Source of the DNA: Trichocoleus desertorum ATA4-8-CV12
GTDB taxonomy: Bacteria > Cyanobacteriota > Cyanobacteriia > FACHB-46
Assembly (NCBI GenBank): GCA_019358975.1
Contig: JAHHIL010000003.1
Coordinates: 124,001 to 188,000 of the forward strand
Direction: 5' to 3'
Length of the DNA: 64,000 nt
Part shown: piece by piece, positions 18,861 through 27,510 of the stretch
How the letters are laid out: each line of letters begins with the position of its first letter
Numbering within the stretch: the stretch's first letter is position 1
Translations under genes and position numbers: made by a program
The notes under the pieces: model-generated
The model's input: only the letters and a program-made list of their open reading frames with translations
Told to the model about the DNA's origin: nothing
Database searches by the model: none

Positions 18861-19030
18861 ATTGCCCTCCTTGCTACATCCTACACCGCTTACCTGGAGA
18901 GCGATAGAAGAGCAGTCTTTAATGCTGATAGGGGGCTCATGGGGATTGCCTTCACTGGGGACTTCAGCCACATAGCGATTTCGTTCAGCGATCGCAGATA
19001 ACCTCTTCAACTCAATCAACCACACTAAAA

Positions 19031-19060
19031 CGTTCCGGTGCAGCGGGATTGTTATACGGC
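19031..19060. repeat. 30-bp direct repeat, copy 2 (after unknown operon)
   Basis: This is the second copy of the repeat at 18216-18245 (two mismatches). On the minus strand it begins GCCGTATAACAATCCCGCTG and starts 18 bases after the stop codon of the last gene of the unknown three-gene operon. Each copy therefore follows the 3' end of a transcription unit. Confidence 0.85.
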
Positions 19061-19078
19061 TGGTTAGCACGATAAATG

Positions 19079-19522
19079 CTACGACACCTCGGCAAGAAGC
19101 AAATGTTTCTCAAAAAGCTCTTTGAGCAATTTATACTCAACACCTATCATTGCATGACGGCTTAACCTTTCCTGCATCGAAATCTTATCTTTCTGATCAA
19201 ATATGTGCAATATATTCTTTTCAATAATTTGCTGAATAGTAGTCCAATTTTTCTCATCAATTAAGAATAGTGACGAGCTTTCAAGCTTAAAGATATATTT
19301 AAGTTTTTTACTAATTTCTGGATTTATCTCGATAGCTTGTTCATAGTCAATTACTATTTGCTCTAATGAAACTTCTTCAAAATATTGTCCTATCATATCT
19401 GACGCACAATGATCACTGCCTTTAAATAGACTTCTAAGAGCATCATGCACATTTTCTCTGGGAAAATTTTTGACCTCTTCAGAAAAGATAATCAGCTTAT
19501 AGAACGAAAATGCTTGAGACAT
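19079..19522 (-). CDS. AT-rich hypothetical protein, third gene of unknown operon
   Basis: 147 residues, not recognised. It is predicted all-helical and rich in Glu, Lys, Ile and Leu, with no membrane segment, signal peptide or cysteine motif (a single Cys near residue 39, in DHCASDMIGQYF). Codon use is strongly A/T-biased compared with flanking housekeeping genes. It starts nine bases after the stop of the preceding gene in the same direction, so the two are almost certainly co-transcribed. The 30-bp repeat follows its stop. No function can be assigned. Confidence 0.62.
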   Translation of the reverse strand: MSQAFSFYKLIIFSEEVKNFPRENVHDALRSLFKGSDHCASDMIGQYFEEVSLEQIVIDYEQAIEINPEISKKLKYIFKLESSSLFLIDEKNWTTIQQIIEKNILHIFDQKDKISMQERLSRHAMIGVEYKLLKELFEKHLLLAEVS

Positions 19523-19530
19523 AGCGATCC

Positions 19531-19905
19531 CTAAATATCTTTCCCGAAATTTTTGGCTCTGACATTCTGAATATAATTAATAAAATCTTGCATAGATTTA
19601 ACATCACTCATTTTTAATGCTTGTTTCAAGAATATTTGATACTGATTGCAGTCAAAATACTTAATCTTAACCAAATCTATGTATTGGGTTTGAAGTTCTC
19701 CAAGAACTTTTTCGGCGTCAGAACCAACTGTATTGATTGGGAAAAGGTAAGTGTACGCAGTAGGTATATTTCCTTTTTCCCAACGTTTTCTCAGCATATT
19801 TATTTTTTGGCGTAATTGTCGCGTGTCAACATTACTTCCTAAATTAGTGGGTGTGGTCATACACTCCCAAATACAATCATTTAAAGTCAGAGTTTCAGAT
19901 TGCAT
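19531..19905 (-). CDS. AT-rich hypothetical protein, second gene of unknown operon
   Basis: 124 residues from the ATG at 19905, four bases after the stop of the preceding gene; a TTG at 19920 would add five residues and overlap that gene. The N-terminal part contains CIWECMTTPTNLGSNVDTRQLRQKINMLRKRWEKG, a helix with basic character. The C-terminal half is helical (KSMQDFINYIQNVRAKNF). Nothing matches a family known to me. Low GC and tight spacing tie it to its two neighbours as one transcription unit. Confidence 0.6.
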   Translation of the reverse strand: MQSETLTLNDCIWECMTTPTNLGSNVDTRQLRQKINMLRKRWEKGNIPTAYTYLFPINTVGSDAEKVLGELQTQYIDLVKIKYFDCNQYQIFLKQALKMSDVKSMQDFINYIQNVRAKNFGKDI

Positions 19906-19909
19906 GATT

Positions 19910-20302
19910 TTACAAATCAATATTACTTGAAATATCTACATTTTTCTTCTGAGGAATCCTTCTTGTATAAGCTGCAACTTCAATCATTTTGCCATTTTTA
20001 GTTGTCTTGATATGCGCTTTAACAATTTCAATTCGTCCTTCAAAAAGCCCCTCTAATATCTCCTGCGCTTTCTCAGAAACAACAAAGTCTGTTCCGGGTG
20101 CATTACTAGATAGATCGTCTAAAGGTATATAGTCTTCATAGGGTTTCAATCCAAATTTTTTCATCAAGTCTTCAAATAAAGATTTGATGGATCTATCAAC
20201 GATAATGCCCTTTTCTGGAGGACTTAAGTACTGAAAATCAGGAATTAGCTTAAGCGCTTCTGTGAATATTGATTTGACAGAGGAAAGTGCGACGTGCAAC
20301 AT
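19910..20302 (-). CDS. AT-rich hypothetical protein, first gene of unknown operon
   Basis: 130 residues, not recognised. The N-terminal half is helical (SVKSIFTEALKLIPDF...SIKSLFEDLMKKFGLKPYEDYIPLDDL). The C-terminal half (GRIEIVKAHIKTTKNGKMIEVAAYTRRIP) has the alternating pattern of a beta-sheet with a Lys/Arg-rich surface. That would suit nucleic-acid or protein binding but is not diagnostic. It is the promoter-proximal gene of a three-gene AT-rich operon next to a toxin-antitoxin pair. An accessory role such as conflict or immunity is possible from context only. Confidence 0.6.
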   Translation of the reverse strand: MLHVALSSVKSIFTEALKLIPDFQYLSPPEKGIIVDRSIKSLFEDLMKKFGLKPYEDYIPLDDLSSNAPGTDFVVSEKAQEILEGLFEGRIEIVKAHIKTTKNGKMIEVAAYTRRIPQKKNVDISSNIDL

Positions 20303-20696
20303 ATGTCAATGAAAATCATTTGGCTTCGCGCTTAGAGTTCCCTGTTCTAAGCAATGTCTAACCAATTCTGAGTAGAAAGGTGCAGTAAGTTTAATACCAA
20401 TTACAAATGAACGTGAGCATGATTCAATCCCTGGAAACCTTACAAAGCAGACTTTTCCAAGATTACAAGTAATCGCACTTCATAGTTGATTGGTATAAGA
20501 TGATTTTTCTTAAGCGATAGATTTGTCTGCTGAGCGCTGAATCTTTCCGCTTTCACTAGAGAACTTTGCAAAGCTAAGCAATAACTAATCGAGTCCTGCT
20601 GGAAAGCTGTCCGGATATGGCAGGCCACAGGCCGATAATACTTTGCTAGAGTGTCAACGGCGTTGCGTATTCTGTCTGGCTAAGAGAGCTTGGGTC
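20303..20696. other. Intergenic region containing a possible small mobile repeat
   Basis: This 394-bp gap lies between the divergent unknown operon and the second DUF3352 gene. It should contain both promoters. It also contains the inverted-repeat element listed at 20394-20496. Otherwise no gene or RNA was seen. A TTG at 20643 opens the DUF3352 frame early, but the ATG at 20697 is preferred. Confidence 0.45.
20394..20496. repeat. Possible MITE-like inverted repeat element
   Basis: ATACCAATTA at 20394-20403 is mirrored by TGATTGGTAT at 20487-20496 (nine of ten positions pair). Similarity continues inward at a lower level (ATGAA on both arms), giving an element of about 103 bp. ATACCAAT termini resemble small non-autonomous elements in cyanobacteria. 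No second copy exists in the window, so this is tentative. Confidence 0.4.
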
Positions 20697-22445
20697 ATGA
20701 TCGAGAAGAAAAATAAAGTTGCTCTAGCACTCGCGCTAGGAGCAGCAGGCTTACTGATTGCAGGGGGAGCGGCGACCTACTGGTTTATTACTCAGAGAAA
20801 TACTGGGTCAGGCGATGTGCCTGCGGGAGCCAATATCATCCCGCAAACAGCGCTCATGGCGGTTTCGGTCTCTACCGATCCAAATCAGTGGCAAACCCTG
20901 AGACAATTTGGCACGCCAGAAACTCAAGCCTTGGTAGACCAAAACTTAGCTCAATGGCGCGATCGCCTGCTGACTGCCAACGGCTACAACTACCAGAAAG
21001 ATATTCAACCTTGGGTCGGCAAACAAGCCACCTTCGCCTTTCTACCTCCCCAATCACCGCCACCTGCTAGCTCTACGCCAAACCTCCCTGCTCCGACTCC
21101 AGGTGGACAACAATCGGTGGTGTTGGTTCTGCCCATTACCAATCCGGGGCAAGCACAGCAAGCGCTCTCGCAGCCCAAAACTGGCGTAGCGACCAAGTGG
21201 GCTCAGCGCGATTACAAAGGATTTCAGATTCGAGAAACCCAAGGAGCACCGACTCAAAATTACTCTGCCACCGTTTTGGATGGGCGCTTCTTAGTCGTGA
21301 CGACTGACCCGAAAGTCACCGATCAAGCGATCGACACCTATAAAGGAGGAGCTTCTCTTCTCACCGCTCCTGGCTATAGCGCTGCCTTCAGTAAGGTCGG
21401 CAACAATCAGGCTTTCGCTAACTTATATGTCAATGTGCCAGCCGCTGCTGCTGTGGCTTCCACCAGTTCAGCCGTTCCGGTCGCACCCGAAAGCCTCACC
21501 CAACAGATTCAAGGTTTAACCGCTACTTTTAACTTGCAGCCACAGGGTGTTCTGGTTCGGAGTGTTTCTTGGCTAAAACCAGACAGTAAGAAAAAGTATA
21601 CGGTTGAGAACGCGGCCAGAAGTATGACTAGCCGATTGCCCGCAGAAACCTTGGTTATGGCATCTGGTGGCAATCTCAAGCATCTCTGGGAACAGTACAT
21701 TCAAGGAGCTACTACCGCTACGTCTCCTAATCTGACCAATCCCCAAGTTTTACGGGAAGGACTTCAAACTCAGACGGGGTTAGACCTAGACAAAGATTTG
21801 CTGAAGTGGATGGATGGGGAGTTTTCGCTGGCTTTAATTTCCAACCCACAGAAAGCACCGACAGATTTACCCGCTGGATTGATGTTTATGGTGCAGGCCA
21901 GCGATCGCCGAGCCGCTGAAAAAGCCTTTAAACAGCTGGATGAGGTGATGACGAAGCGATACAACTTCAAAGTTAATGAAGTCAAGGTTGGCAATCAATC
22001 CACGATTACTTGGTCACCTGCTTTAGGAGGCGCGATCGCCAGTCATGGCTGGTTGGATAGTAATGTCGCCTTTTTGAGCGTGGGGGCACCTGTCGCCAAT
22101 GGCATTATCCCCAAACCTCTCACTCCTTTAGCCGCCAGTGAACTATTCCAAGCGACGGTGCCAACGGAGCTAAAACCTAACAATGGGCACTTCTTTATTG
22201 ATGTCGATCGCACCCTCAGCAGCAACTTAGCTTTGATTAGACTGGCCCCCAGCAGCCAGGTTTGGGCGAAGGCAATTCAGTCGATCGGGGTGACGGGAGC
22301 AATCAACGATGAGCGAACCACTCGCTACGATGTGTTTGTACGCTTGCGTCAGGGTAACAAGCCAGGTCCATTACCTAGCGCTTCCAGCAATCCTGGTGTC
22401 ACTCCTAGCCCCACCTTGCCTCCTTCTCCTACGCCATCTCCTTAG
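20697..22445 (+). CDS. DUF3352 domain-containing membrane-anchored protein (second copy)
   Basis: 582 residues from the ATG at 20697, preceded by GAGAG; the TTG at 20643 is rejected because the family N-terminus begins at MIEKKNKVALAL. A transmembrane anchor at about residues 7-28 is followed by the DUF3352 opening PQTALMAVSVSTDPNQWQTL. Later family blocks match the copy at 15163-16812: QKDIQPWVG, DPKVTDQAIDTYKGG and LLKWMDGEFSLA. It differs by a longer Pro/Ser/Thr-rich tail (ending in SPTLPPSPTPSP) and a Pro-rich insertion near residue 125. Probably an exported, membrane-tethered protein; molecular function unknown. Confidence 0.9.
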   Translation: MIEKKNKVALALALGAAGLLIAGGAATYWFITQRNTGSGDVPAGANIIPQTALMAVSVSTDPNQWQTLRQFGTPETQALVDQNLAQWRDRLLTANGYNYQKDIQPWVGKQATFAFLPPQSPPPASSTPNLPAPTPGGQQSVVLVLPITNPGQAQQALSQPKTGVATKWAQRDYKGFQIRETQGAPTQNYSATVLDGRFLVVTTDPKVTDQAIDTYKGGASLLTAPGYSAAFSKVGNNQAFANLYVNVPAAAAVASTSSAVPVAPESLTQQIQGLTATFNLQPQGVLVRSVSWLKPDSKKKYTVENAARSMTSRLPAETLVMASGGNLKHLWEQYIQGATTATSPNLTNPQVLREGLQTQTGLDLDKDLLKWMDGEFSLALISNPQKAPTDLPAGLMFMVQASDRRAAEKAFKQLDEVMTKRYNFKVNEVKVGNQSTITWSPALGGAIASHGWLDSNVAFLSVGAPVANGIIPKPLTPLAASELFQATVPTELKPNNGHFFIDVDRTLSSNLALIRLAPSSQVWAKAIQSIGVTGAINDERTTRYDVFVRLRQGNKPGPLPSASSNPGVTPSPTLPPSPTPSP

Positions 22446-22539
22446 GATTCTAGGTGAACTACCGACGGAACCCAGGAGTGGATAGGATAGGATCAGCCTT
22501 ATACAGCATCCAGTCTTCAGAACTGTTGGGAGAGCGCCG

Positions 22540-23568
22540 ATGGATTTGGTTGAACTTCAAGGCAAGCTAGACAATGTCTCGTTTGCTGTTTTATTTGCCA
22601 CCATGCTGATCTACTGGGTAGGAGCAGCATTTCCCAAGATTCCGCTCTTACCCGCTTTAGGCACTGCCGGAATGGCGATCGCCAACCTCTGCATGGCGGC
22701 CCTCCTCGCAGCCCGGTGGCTAGAAGCTGGTTACTTTCCCATCAGTAATCTCTACGAATCCTTATTTTTCTTGGCGTGGGGCCTCACTGCCATCCACTTG
22801 GTAGCGGAGAACATGAGCCGTAGCCGTTGGGTGGGTACTGTCACCGCTCCAGTGACAATGAGTATTGCTGCATTTGCCGCTCTAACTCTACCGGATGAAA
22901 TGCAGTCTTCCGCGCCCTTGGTCCCAGCTCTCAAGTCCAACTGGTTGATGATGCATGTCAGCGTCATGATGCTTAGCTATGCGACTTTGATGGTAGGAGC
23001 ACTGCTGGCGATCGCCTTTCTGATTGCCACGCGGGGTCAAAAGATCGAGCTACATGGTAGTTCTGTGGGTACGGGTGGCTTCCGTGAAGGCGCTTATCGC
23101 TTGCGTCGGGCCGGAGAATCAGTGAACTCAGAAGTGAGTCCTGAACCTGCGTTAGCTTATGCCGCTGACAGTAACGGTAGCGGTGGCACCGCAGTCCTGA
23201 ACGCGGTTGGCACTGAAACAGCTAGCGATCGCCTTTCGCCTCAGCGCCTCAGCTTGGCAGAAACTTTAGACAACATCAGCTATCGGATTATTGGTCTAGG
23301 CTTCCCGCTGCTCACGATTGGCATTATCGCAGGTGCGGTGTGGGCTAATGAAGCTTGGGGTTCTTACTGGAGCTGGGACCCGAAAGAAACTTGGGCCTTG
23401 ATTACCTGGCTGGTATTTGCGGCTTATCTCCACGCTCGGATCACCAAAGGCTGGCAAGGTCGCCGTCCTGCGATTTTGGCAGCTAGTGGCTTTGTAGTGG
23501 TTTGGATTTGCTACCTCGGAGTCAACTTGCTTGGTAAAGGACTCCACAGCTACGGCTGGTTCTTCTAA
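22540..23568 (+). CDS. ccsA: Cytochrome c biogenesis protein CcsA (system II)
   Basis: 342 residues with about eight transmembrane helices. The haem-handling tryptophan-rich motif is clear as [20 protein letters not shown] near residues 276-295. Candidate haem-ligand histidines flank it, including HVSV near residue 138, HARI near 301 and HSYGWF at the extreme C-terminus. CcsA works with Ccs1/CcsB to move haem across the thylakoid or plasma membrane and attach it to apocytochromes (cytochrome f, c6, c550). A poorly conserved hydrophilic insert (about residues 165-245) is typical of cyanobacterial members. A good intrinsic terminator follows the stop. Databases often label this protein CcsB, so naming is inconsistent. 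Confidence 0.94.
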   Translation: MDLVELQGKLDNVSFAVLFATMLIYWVGAAFPKIPLLPALGTAGMAIANLCMAALLAARWLEAGYFPISNLYESLFFLAWGLTAIHLVAENMSRSRWVGTVTAPVTMSIAAFAALTLPDEMQSSAPLVPALKSNWLMMHVSVMMLSYATLMVGALLAIAFLIATRGQKIELHGSSVGTGGFREGAYRLRRAGESVNSEVSPEPALAYAADSNGSGGTAVLNAVGTETASDRLSPQRLSLAETLDNISYRIIGLGFPLLTIGIIAGAVWANEAWGSYWSWDPKETWALITWLVFAAYLHARITKGWQGRRPAILAASGFVVVWICYLGVNLLGKGLHSYGWFF

Positions 23569-23589
23569 ACCGTCAATCATTTAACAGCG

Positions 23590-23627
23590 GCAGTCAGTTC
23601 TTCCTGGAGCTGACTGCTTATTTTTTG
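23590..23627 (+). terminator. Rho-independent terminator after ccsA
   Basis: GCAGTCAG and CTGACTGC form an 8-bp perfect stem around a short loop, followed by TTATTTTTT. It lies 21 bases after the ccsA stop and before tilS. Confidence 0.85.
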
Positions 23628-23650
23628 CCACGATTCAGCCTACCAGTGCC

Positions 23651-24634
23651 ATGAGTGCCTCTGCTACTTGGACCCCCCTCCATGCCAAAGTTCACCAAAC
23701 CTTGCGATCGCGGCAACTTCTACCCCGACAGCAGCGGTTATTAATCGCGGTCTCCGGTGGACAAGATTCGCTGTGCTTGGCAAGATTACTCTTGGACTTA
23801 CAGCCTAAGTGGCAGTGGCAGATCGCGATCGCCCATTGTGACCATCGCTGGCGGGCTGACTCAGAGGCTAACGCAGCCCATGTACAACAGTTAGCGCAAA
23901 ATTGGCAGGTTGAGTTTTATCAGCAAACCGCTACGCAGGCGCTACTCAGTGAAGCTGCGGCTAGAAACTGGCGCTATCAAGTTTTAACCGAGATTGCTCA
24001 AGCTCACAATTATTCCTACCTAGTTACAGGCCATACTGCTAGCGATCGCGCTGAGACATTACTTTACAACTTGATGCGGGGTAGTGGGGCAGATGGGTTG
24101 CAAGCTCTAACTTGGCAGCGAATTTTAAGCCCAGGCATTACCTTAGTGCGGCCTCTGCTGAATCTGACACGGACTGAAACAGCTCAGTTTTGCCAAAAAT
24201 TTGACTTAGCTGTTTGGGAAGACTCAACCAACCAAGATTTGAAGTATGCCCGCAATCGGATTCGGCAAGAATTATTGCCTTACTTGCAGCAGCACTTTAA
24301 CCCGCAGGTAGAAAAAGCTTTGGCACAGGCAACTGAGTTACTCCAAGCCGACGTGGAATATTTGGAGAAAACCGCCACAGAGCTACGCCAGCAAGCTCAA
24401 CATCCTTCCCAAGCTGGCTTAAATCGGTTGGTTCTGCGGTCAGCTCCGCTCGCGTTGCAAAGACGGGTAGTGCGGCAGCTTCTTAAATCTGTACTGATGA
24501 GCGCAATTGATTTTGAGCAAGTTGAGAAAGTAACTAGCTTAATTACAGCCCCTAACCGATCGCAAACTGACCCTTTTCCCGGAGGCGCGATCGCAATAGT
24601 AGAGGGTGAATGGATTTGGCTAAAACAGCTCTAG
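23651..24634 (+). CDS. tilS: tRNA(Ile)-lysidine synthase
   Basis: 327 residues. The N-type ATP pyrophosphatase P-loop SGGQDS is at residues 35-40 (family consensus SGGxDS). Further TilS signatures are the HCDHRWR segment, GHTASDRAETLLYNLMRGSG, and RPLLNLTRTE followed by EDSTN with YARNRIRQELLP. TilS modifies the wobble C34 of tRNA-Ile(CAU) to lysidine, changing its specificity from Met to Ile, and is essential. The protein is of the short cyanobacterial type, lacking the large C-terminal domains of the E. coli enzyme. ATG start at 23651, downstream of the ccsA terminator. Confidence 0.95.
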   Translation: MSASATWTPLHAKVHQTLRSRQLLPRQQRLLIAVSGGQDSLCLARLLLDLQPKWQWQIAIAHCDHRWRADSEANAAHVQQLAQNWQVEFYQQTATQALLSEAAARNWRYQVLTEIAQAHNYSYLVTGHTASDRAETLLYNLMRGSGADGLQALTWQRILSPGITLVRPLLNLTRTETAQFCQKFDLAVWEDSTNQDLKYARNRIRQELLPYLQQHFNPQVEKALAQATELLQADVEYLEKTATELRQQAQHPSQAGLNRLVLRSAPLALQRRVVRQLLKSVLMSAIDFEQVEKVTSLITAPNRSQTDPFPGGAIAIVEGEWIWLKQL

Positions 24635-24678
24635 CACTGCGCTCATCCACTCACCCTCATGTACCGACTTTAGACTCG

Positions 24679-26433
24679 CTAAGGCGCTGCTAACTCCGGC
24701 GTATTCATCAAGCTGATCAGCACTTGTCGCATTTCAGCGATCGCTTGCAATTGGTAGTCGCTGGCCTCTTGTACTTGATTAAACACACCCGCGATCGCCT
24801 CTAGCTTTTGTCGCAGCCCATCCACATGGTCTTGTACGGGTTGCATCATCTCTTGGTAAAGATTGACTCTACCCGACAGTTCCGCCAAATTAGTCCGCTG
24901 GGTTTGCAGATTTTGCTCTAGCTGCTTCAGCTCGTTTTGTTTCTGGGTTTGCTCATTAGATTGATGCTCGACCATGCTCTGGGCCTGCTGGATAGCACTG
25001 CGCATTTGCTCAATTTGGCTCTCAAGCTTTTGCAGTTCTTCCGCTTGCTGCTGCTTAATGTTTTCGATCTGAATTAAGGCAGGCCCCAAGTCAATCTCAC
25101 TCTCTTGTTTTACCGCTTCTGATTTGCCTTCTCGTCGCAGCAAAACTGCTTGATGTTGAGCCAGAATTTCTTCTCGCTCTTTGAGGTTACGCCGTTGCCC
25201 CACCAAGGTCTCATTCAGCATTTGATAACGGTCTTGCTCATCCGCTAGCTCGGTCTCTAGCCTGAGACGGTCATACTCGCTGGCCTTCGGAATCTGAGCT
25301 TGCACTTCTTCAATCGTCTGCTGCTGGAACCCTAACTCTTCTTCTTGGTCATTGACGAAACGCAGGATTTTTTCCCAGTCTCGCTGGAGGTCTTGCAGTA
25401 CTCCTTGCAGCTCTCCCAGAGGCATGGTTTCTAGCGCTTCAACGTCAACTTTAGGACTAATCTTCACTTTGTCTGAAGTTTCCGAAAGCCGATACAGTTG
25501 CTGGTGTAGTTCTTCTTGGGTTTGTAGTTGCAGCCCTAGCGTTTGGGCGTAGTCTTGCCGCAGGTGTAGGGCGTTTTGCTGCACCTTCAACTCACCTTTT
25601 GCCTGCTCCAAGGACGTTTGGGCTTGCTGCCACTCATCCCAACGACCTTGCAGATCTTGGGCTTGACGATCGACCTCTTGTTGTAGCTGTTGAGCACTGG
25701 CCCGTTGTTGTTCTAGCCGTTGCCAATGCTCGCTCAGAACGTTTTGCTGTCCATTAATAATTTCAACTGCTAAATTCAATTGCTCACGAGCCGATTCTGT
25801 AGGAGCTACGGAGCCAGATAAGCGATTGAGTAAGTCTTGAATTCTACTAGCTTGTTCATCATCTAATACCGCAGATTGCTGAATCTCGGCTTGGCGTTCC
25901 TCCAGACGGCGCATTTCGCCATGTAGATGAGCCCAAGCTCCCTCTAGCTCTTGATTGCGGCGCTCTAGTTCTTCCCGGAGTTGGTTGGCTTCCTCTCGCG
26001 ATCGCTCAACTTCTTGACGTTGCTGCTCTAGCTGCTCAAAATCTTCTTCTATTTGCTGAAGCTGCTCCCGCCGCGCTTCCATTTCCATTTCACGGCGATT
26101 CAGTTCCTGGCTTTGATAAGTCAGAGATTGCTTCCACTGCTCAATCTCCTCTTCCTGCGTCTTAAACTTTTCTTGCAGCCGAGAGAAATTTTGCAGAATG
26201 GTCACCAGTTGCCGAGATGCTTCCTGCAATCGCTGCACTTGCTTATTCGCAGTCAAATCAGCTAGCACCAAGGCTCCCGCGTTAAAGCTATTAGCCTCAT
26301 CTGAGGGAATAACTTCTTCTCCAGGGACAGCAGTCCAACTCTGTTCAGAACGCTGACAAGCCAGCAGCTTTAGCTCTGCCTTACCACTTCCAATAAATCC
26401 GGTCTTTTTTTGTACTTCTGCTAGATACAGCAC
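24679..26433 (-). CDS. hmpF: Pilus motility taxis protein HmpF
   Basis: 584 residues, GTG start at 26433. The first ~55 residues form a small conserved domain (LYLAEVQKKTGFIGSGKAELKLL). Nearly everything after residue 60 is Gln/Glu/Leu-rich coiled coil with heptad spacing. This is the architecture of HmpF, which in filamentous cyanobacteria and Synechocystis is required for type IV pilus-dependent motility and localises to cell poles or junctions in hormogonia. It stands divergent from an Hmp/Pil-type chemotaxis operon, which strongly supports the assignment. About 1 kb separates the two starts, implying shared or separately regulated promoters. Confidence 0.93.
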   Translation of the reverse strand: MLYLAEVQKKTGFIGSGKAELKLLACQRSEQSWTAVPGEEVIPSDEANSFNAGALVLADLTANKQVQRLQEASRQLVTILQNFSRLQEKFKTQEEEIEQWKQSLTYQSQELNRREMEMEARREQLQQIEEDFEQLEQQRQEVERSREEANQLREELERRNQELEGAWAHLHGEMRRLEERQAEIQQSAVLDDEQASRIQDLLNRLSGSVAPTESAREQLNLAVEIINGQQNVLSEHWQRLEQQRASAQQLQQEVDRQAQDLQGRWDEWQQAQTSLEQAKGELKVQQNALHLRQDYAQTLGLQLQTQEELHQQLYRLSETSDKVKISPKVDVEALETMPLGELQGVLQDLQRDWEKILRFVNDQEEELGFQQQTIEEVQAQIPKASEYDRLRLETELADEQDRYQMLNETLVGQRRNLKEREEILAQHQAVLLRREGKSEAVKQESEIDLGPALIQIENIKQQQAEELQKLESQIEQMRSAIQQAQSMVEHQSNEQTQKQNELKQLEQNLQTQRTNLAELSGRVNLYQEMMQPVQDHVDGLRQKLEAIAGVFNQVQEASDYQLQAIAEMRQVLISLMNTPELAAP

Positions 26434-27510
26434 GCCGATCGTCCTCTTCCGTGTCGATGCCCAGTTCCTTGTGTTAGATAAGCCTTCTGCCAGCAGATTG
26501 GTTCATTCTGCTAAACCCAGTCTAAGAAGAGAACATCGGTTGAGCAATATTCTTCGTCACTGGGCTTCCTGCTTAGAACGCTACTGAATCCACCTACATA
26601 AATACGAGAGGGTCATGATGAGTTCACTGCTCCTACCATCTCTAGTTAATTGGTTACTAGCTGCTGCTTACGACCAGCAATCTAAATTACAAGTGGGATT
26701 GCCCTCCTAAGCACTTTTGTCGTCGAAAACTCAACCATCTTAGCGTCATCGTATCCCTAAGACTGCTTCACCCATCACCTTGGGTTGAGCAAAGTCAATC
26801 TGTATTGACTTTAAAGGATTCCTACAGCAGATGGCTCTGCTAAAGGTAGAGTGACACAATCAACGGCTGAAAGTACAGGTCTAGCGCACCATACTAACCC
26901 TTACAACCCGCGATCCAGTGAGAATTGCAGTAAAAAGGCTATTTAGATCTAAATAATCAAAGTTTTGTCGGAGAAGCAAAAAATGTAATAGTTATAGCCT
27001 CAAGCCTTAGAGCCAGCCAAGTAAGGAAGATGCCAATAGCCCTGTCAAAGTCTTAAACTAAACTGAATATATACTTCAGTGACCCTGTACTATTTCCACA
27101 ATCTAGCATCATTTCTAGCAGAGATGTCGAAGCACCAATTCTTCAAAAAATTTTTCACTGACTAGTCCACGCTGACAGGTTAGTGGCATCTGCCCTGAGA
27201 AGGTCTGATGCTGAGTTAGGTTTTAGGATTAAGCTACAAAAAATTACTTTTGTTCCGTTGATCAACCAAATTTTTAATGTTACGAACAAGGGAAAACAGT
27301 AAGCACTTAGTCCTTCTGTTAGGCACTCATAGGGCAAAAACTCGTAGGAGGTTTGTAAAATTTTTAACGCAGGTTTGATTTCCTACTGATCGTCATTGTT
27401 TTTTGTAGGAATATCTGCGGTGGGCAAGAAACTTAAAACGATTTAGTTTGAGTCAGGTTTCCCCTTGACACGTGTCGAAGCTGTTCTTAGGAGAGCATCA
27501 TAGCTGCATC
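26434..27510. other. 1.1-kb divergent control region between hmpF and the chemotaxis operon
   Basis: This is the longest gene-poor stretch in the window. It is AT-rich from about 26900 to 27470 and lacks HIP1 octamers over most of its length. It should contain the promoters of hmpF and the PatA-like gene, possibly with a long 5' leader on the latter. A 31-codon ORF at 26615-26710 is the only coding candidate. No terminator or known RNA family was recognised, and no sigma-factor box could be assigned with confidence. Confidence 0.5.
26615..26710 (+). CDS. Possible 31-residue hydrophobic small protein
   Basis: An ATG-ATG start with GAGAGGG a few bases upstream opens a 31-residue frame. It reads MMSSLLLPSLVNWLLAAAYD and then a short polar tail ending before TAA. 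The first 18 residues could be a membrane-inserting helix. It lies in the hmpF/chemotaxis divergent region. It may be real or chance; only the ribosome binding site and hydrophobic pattern support it. Confidence 0.3.
   Translation: MMSSLLLPSLVNWLLAAAYDQQSKLQVGLPS

Noticed and set aside
18861-19070. N-terminal extension of the antitoxin frame
   Set aside because: The frame is open upstream, but the ATG at 18860 has a near-perfect AAGGAGGG and the known family start lies there; the extension also covers the 30-bp repeat.
20643-20696. Possible CxxC/Cys-rich N-terminal extension of the second DUF3352 protein
   Set aside because: It starts at TTG with no ribosome binding site, and the family signal anchor begins at the ATG at 20697.
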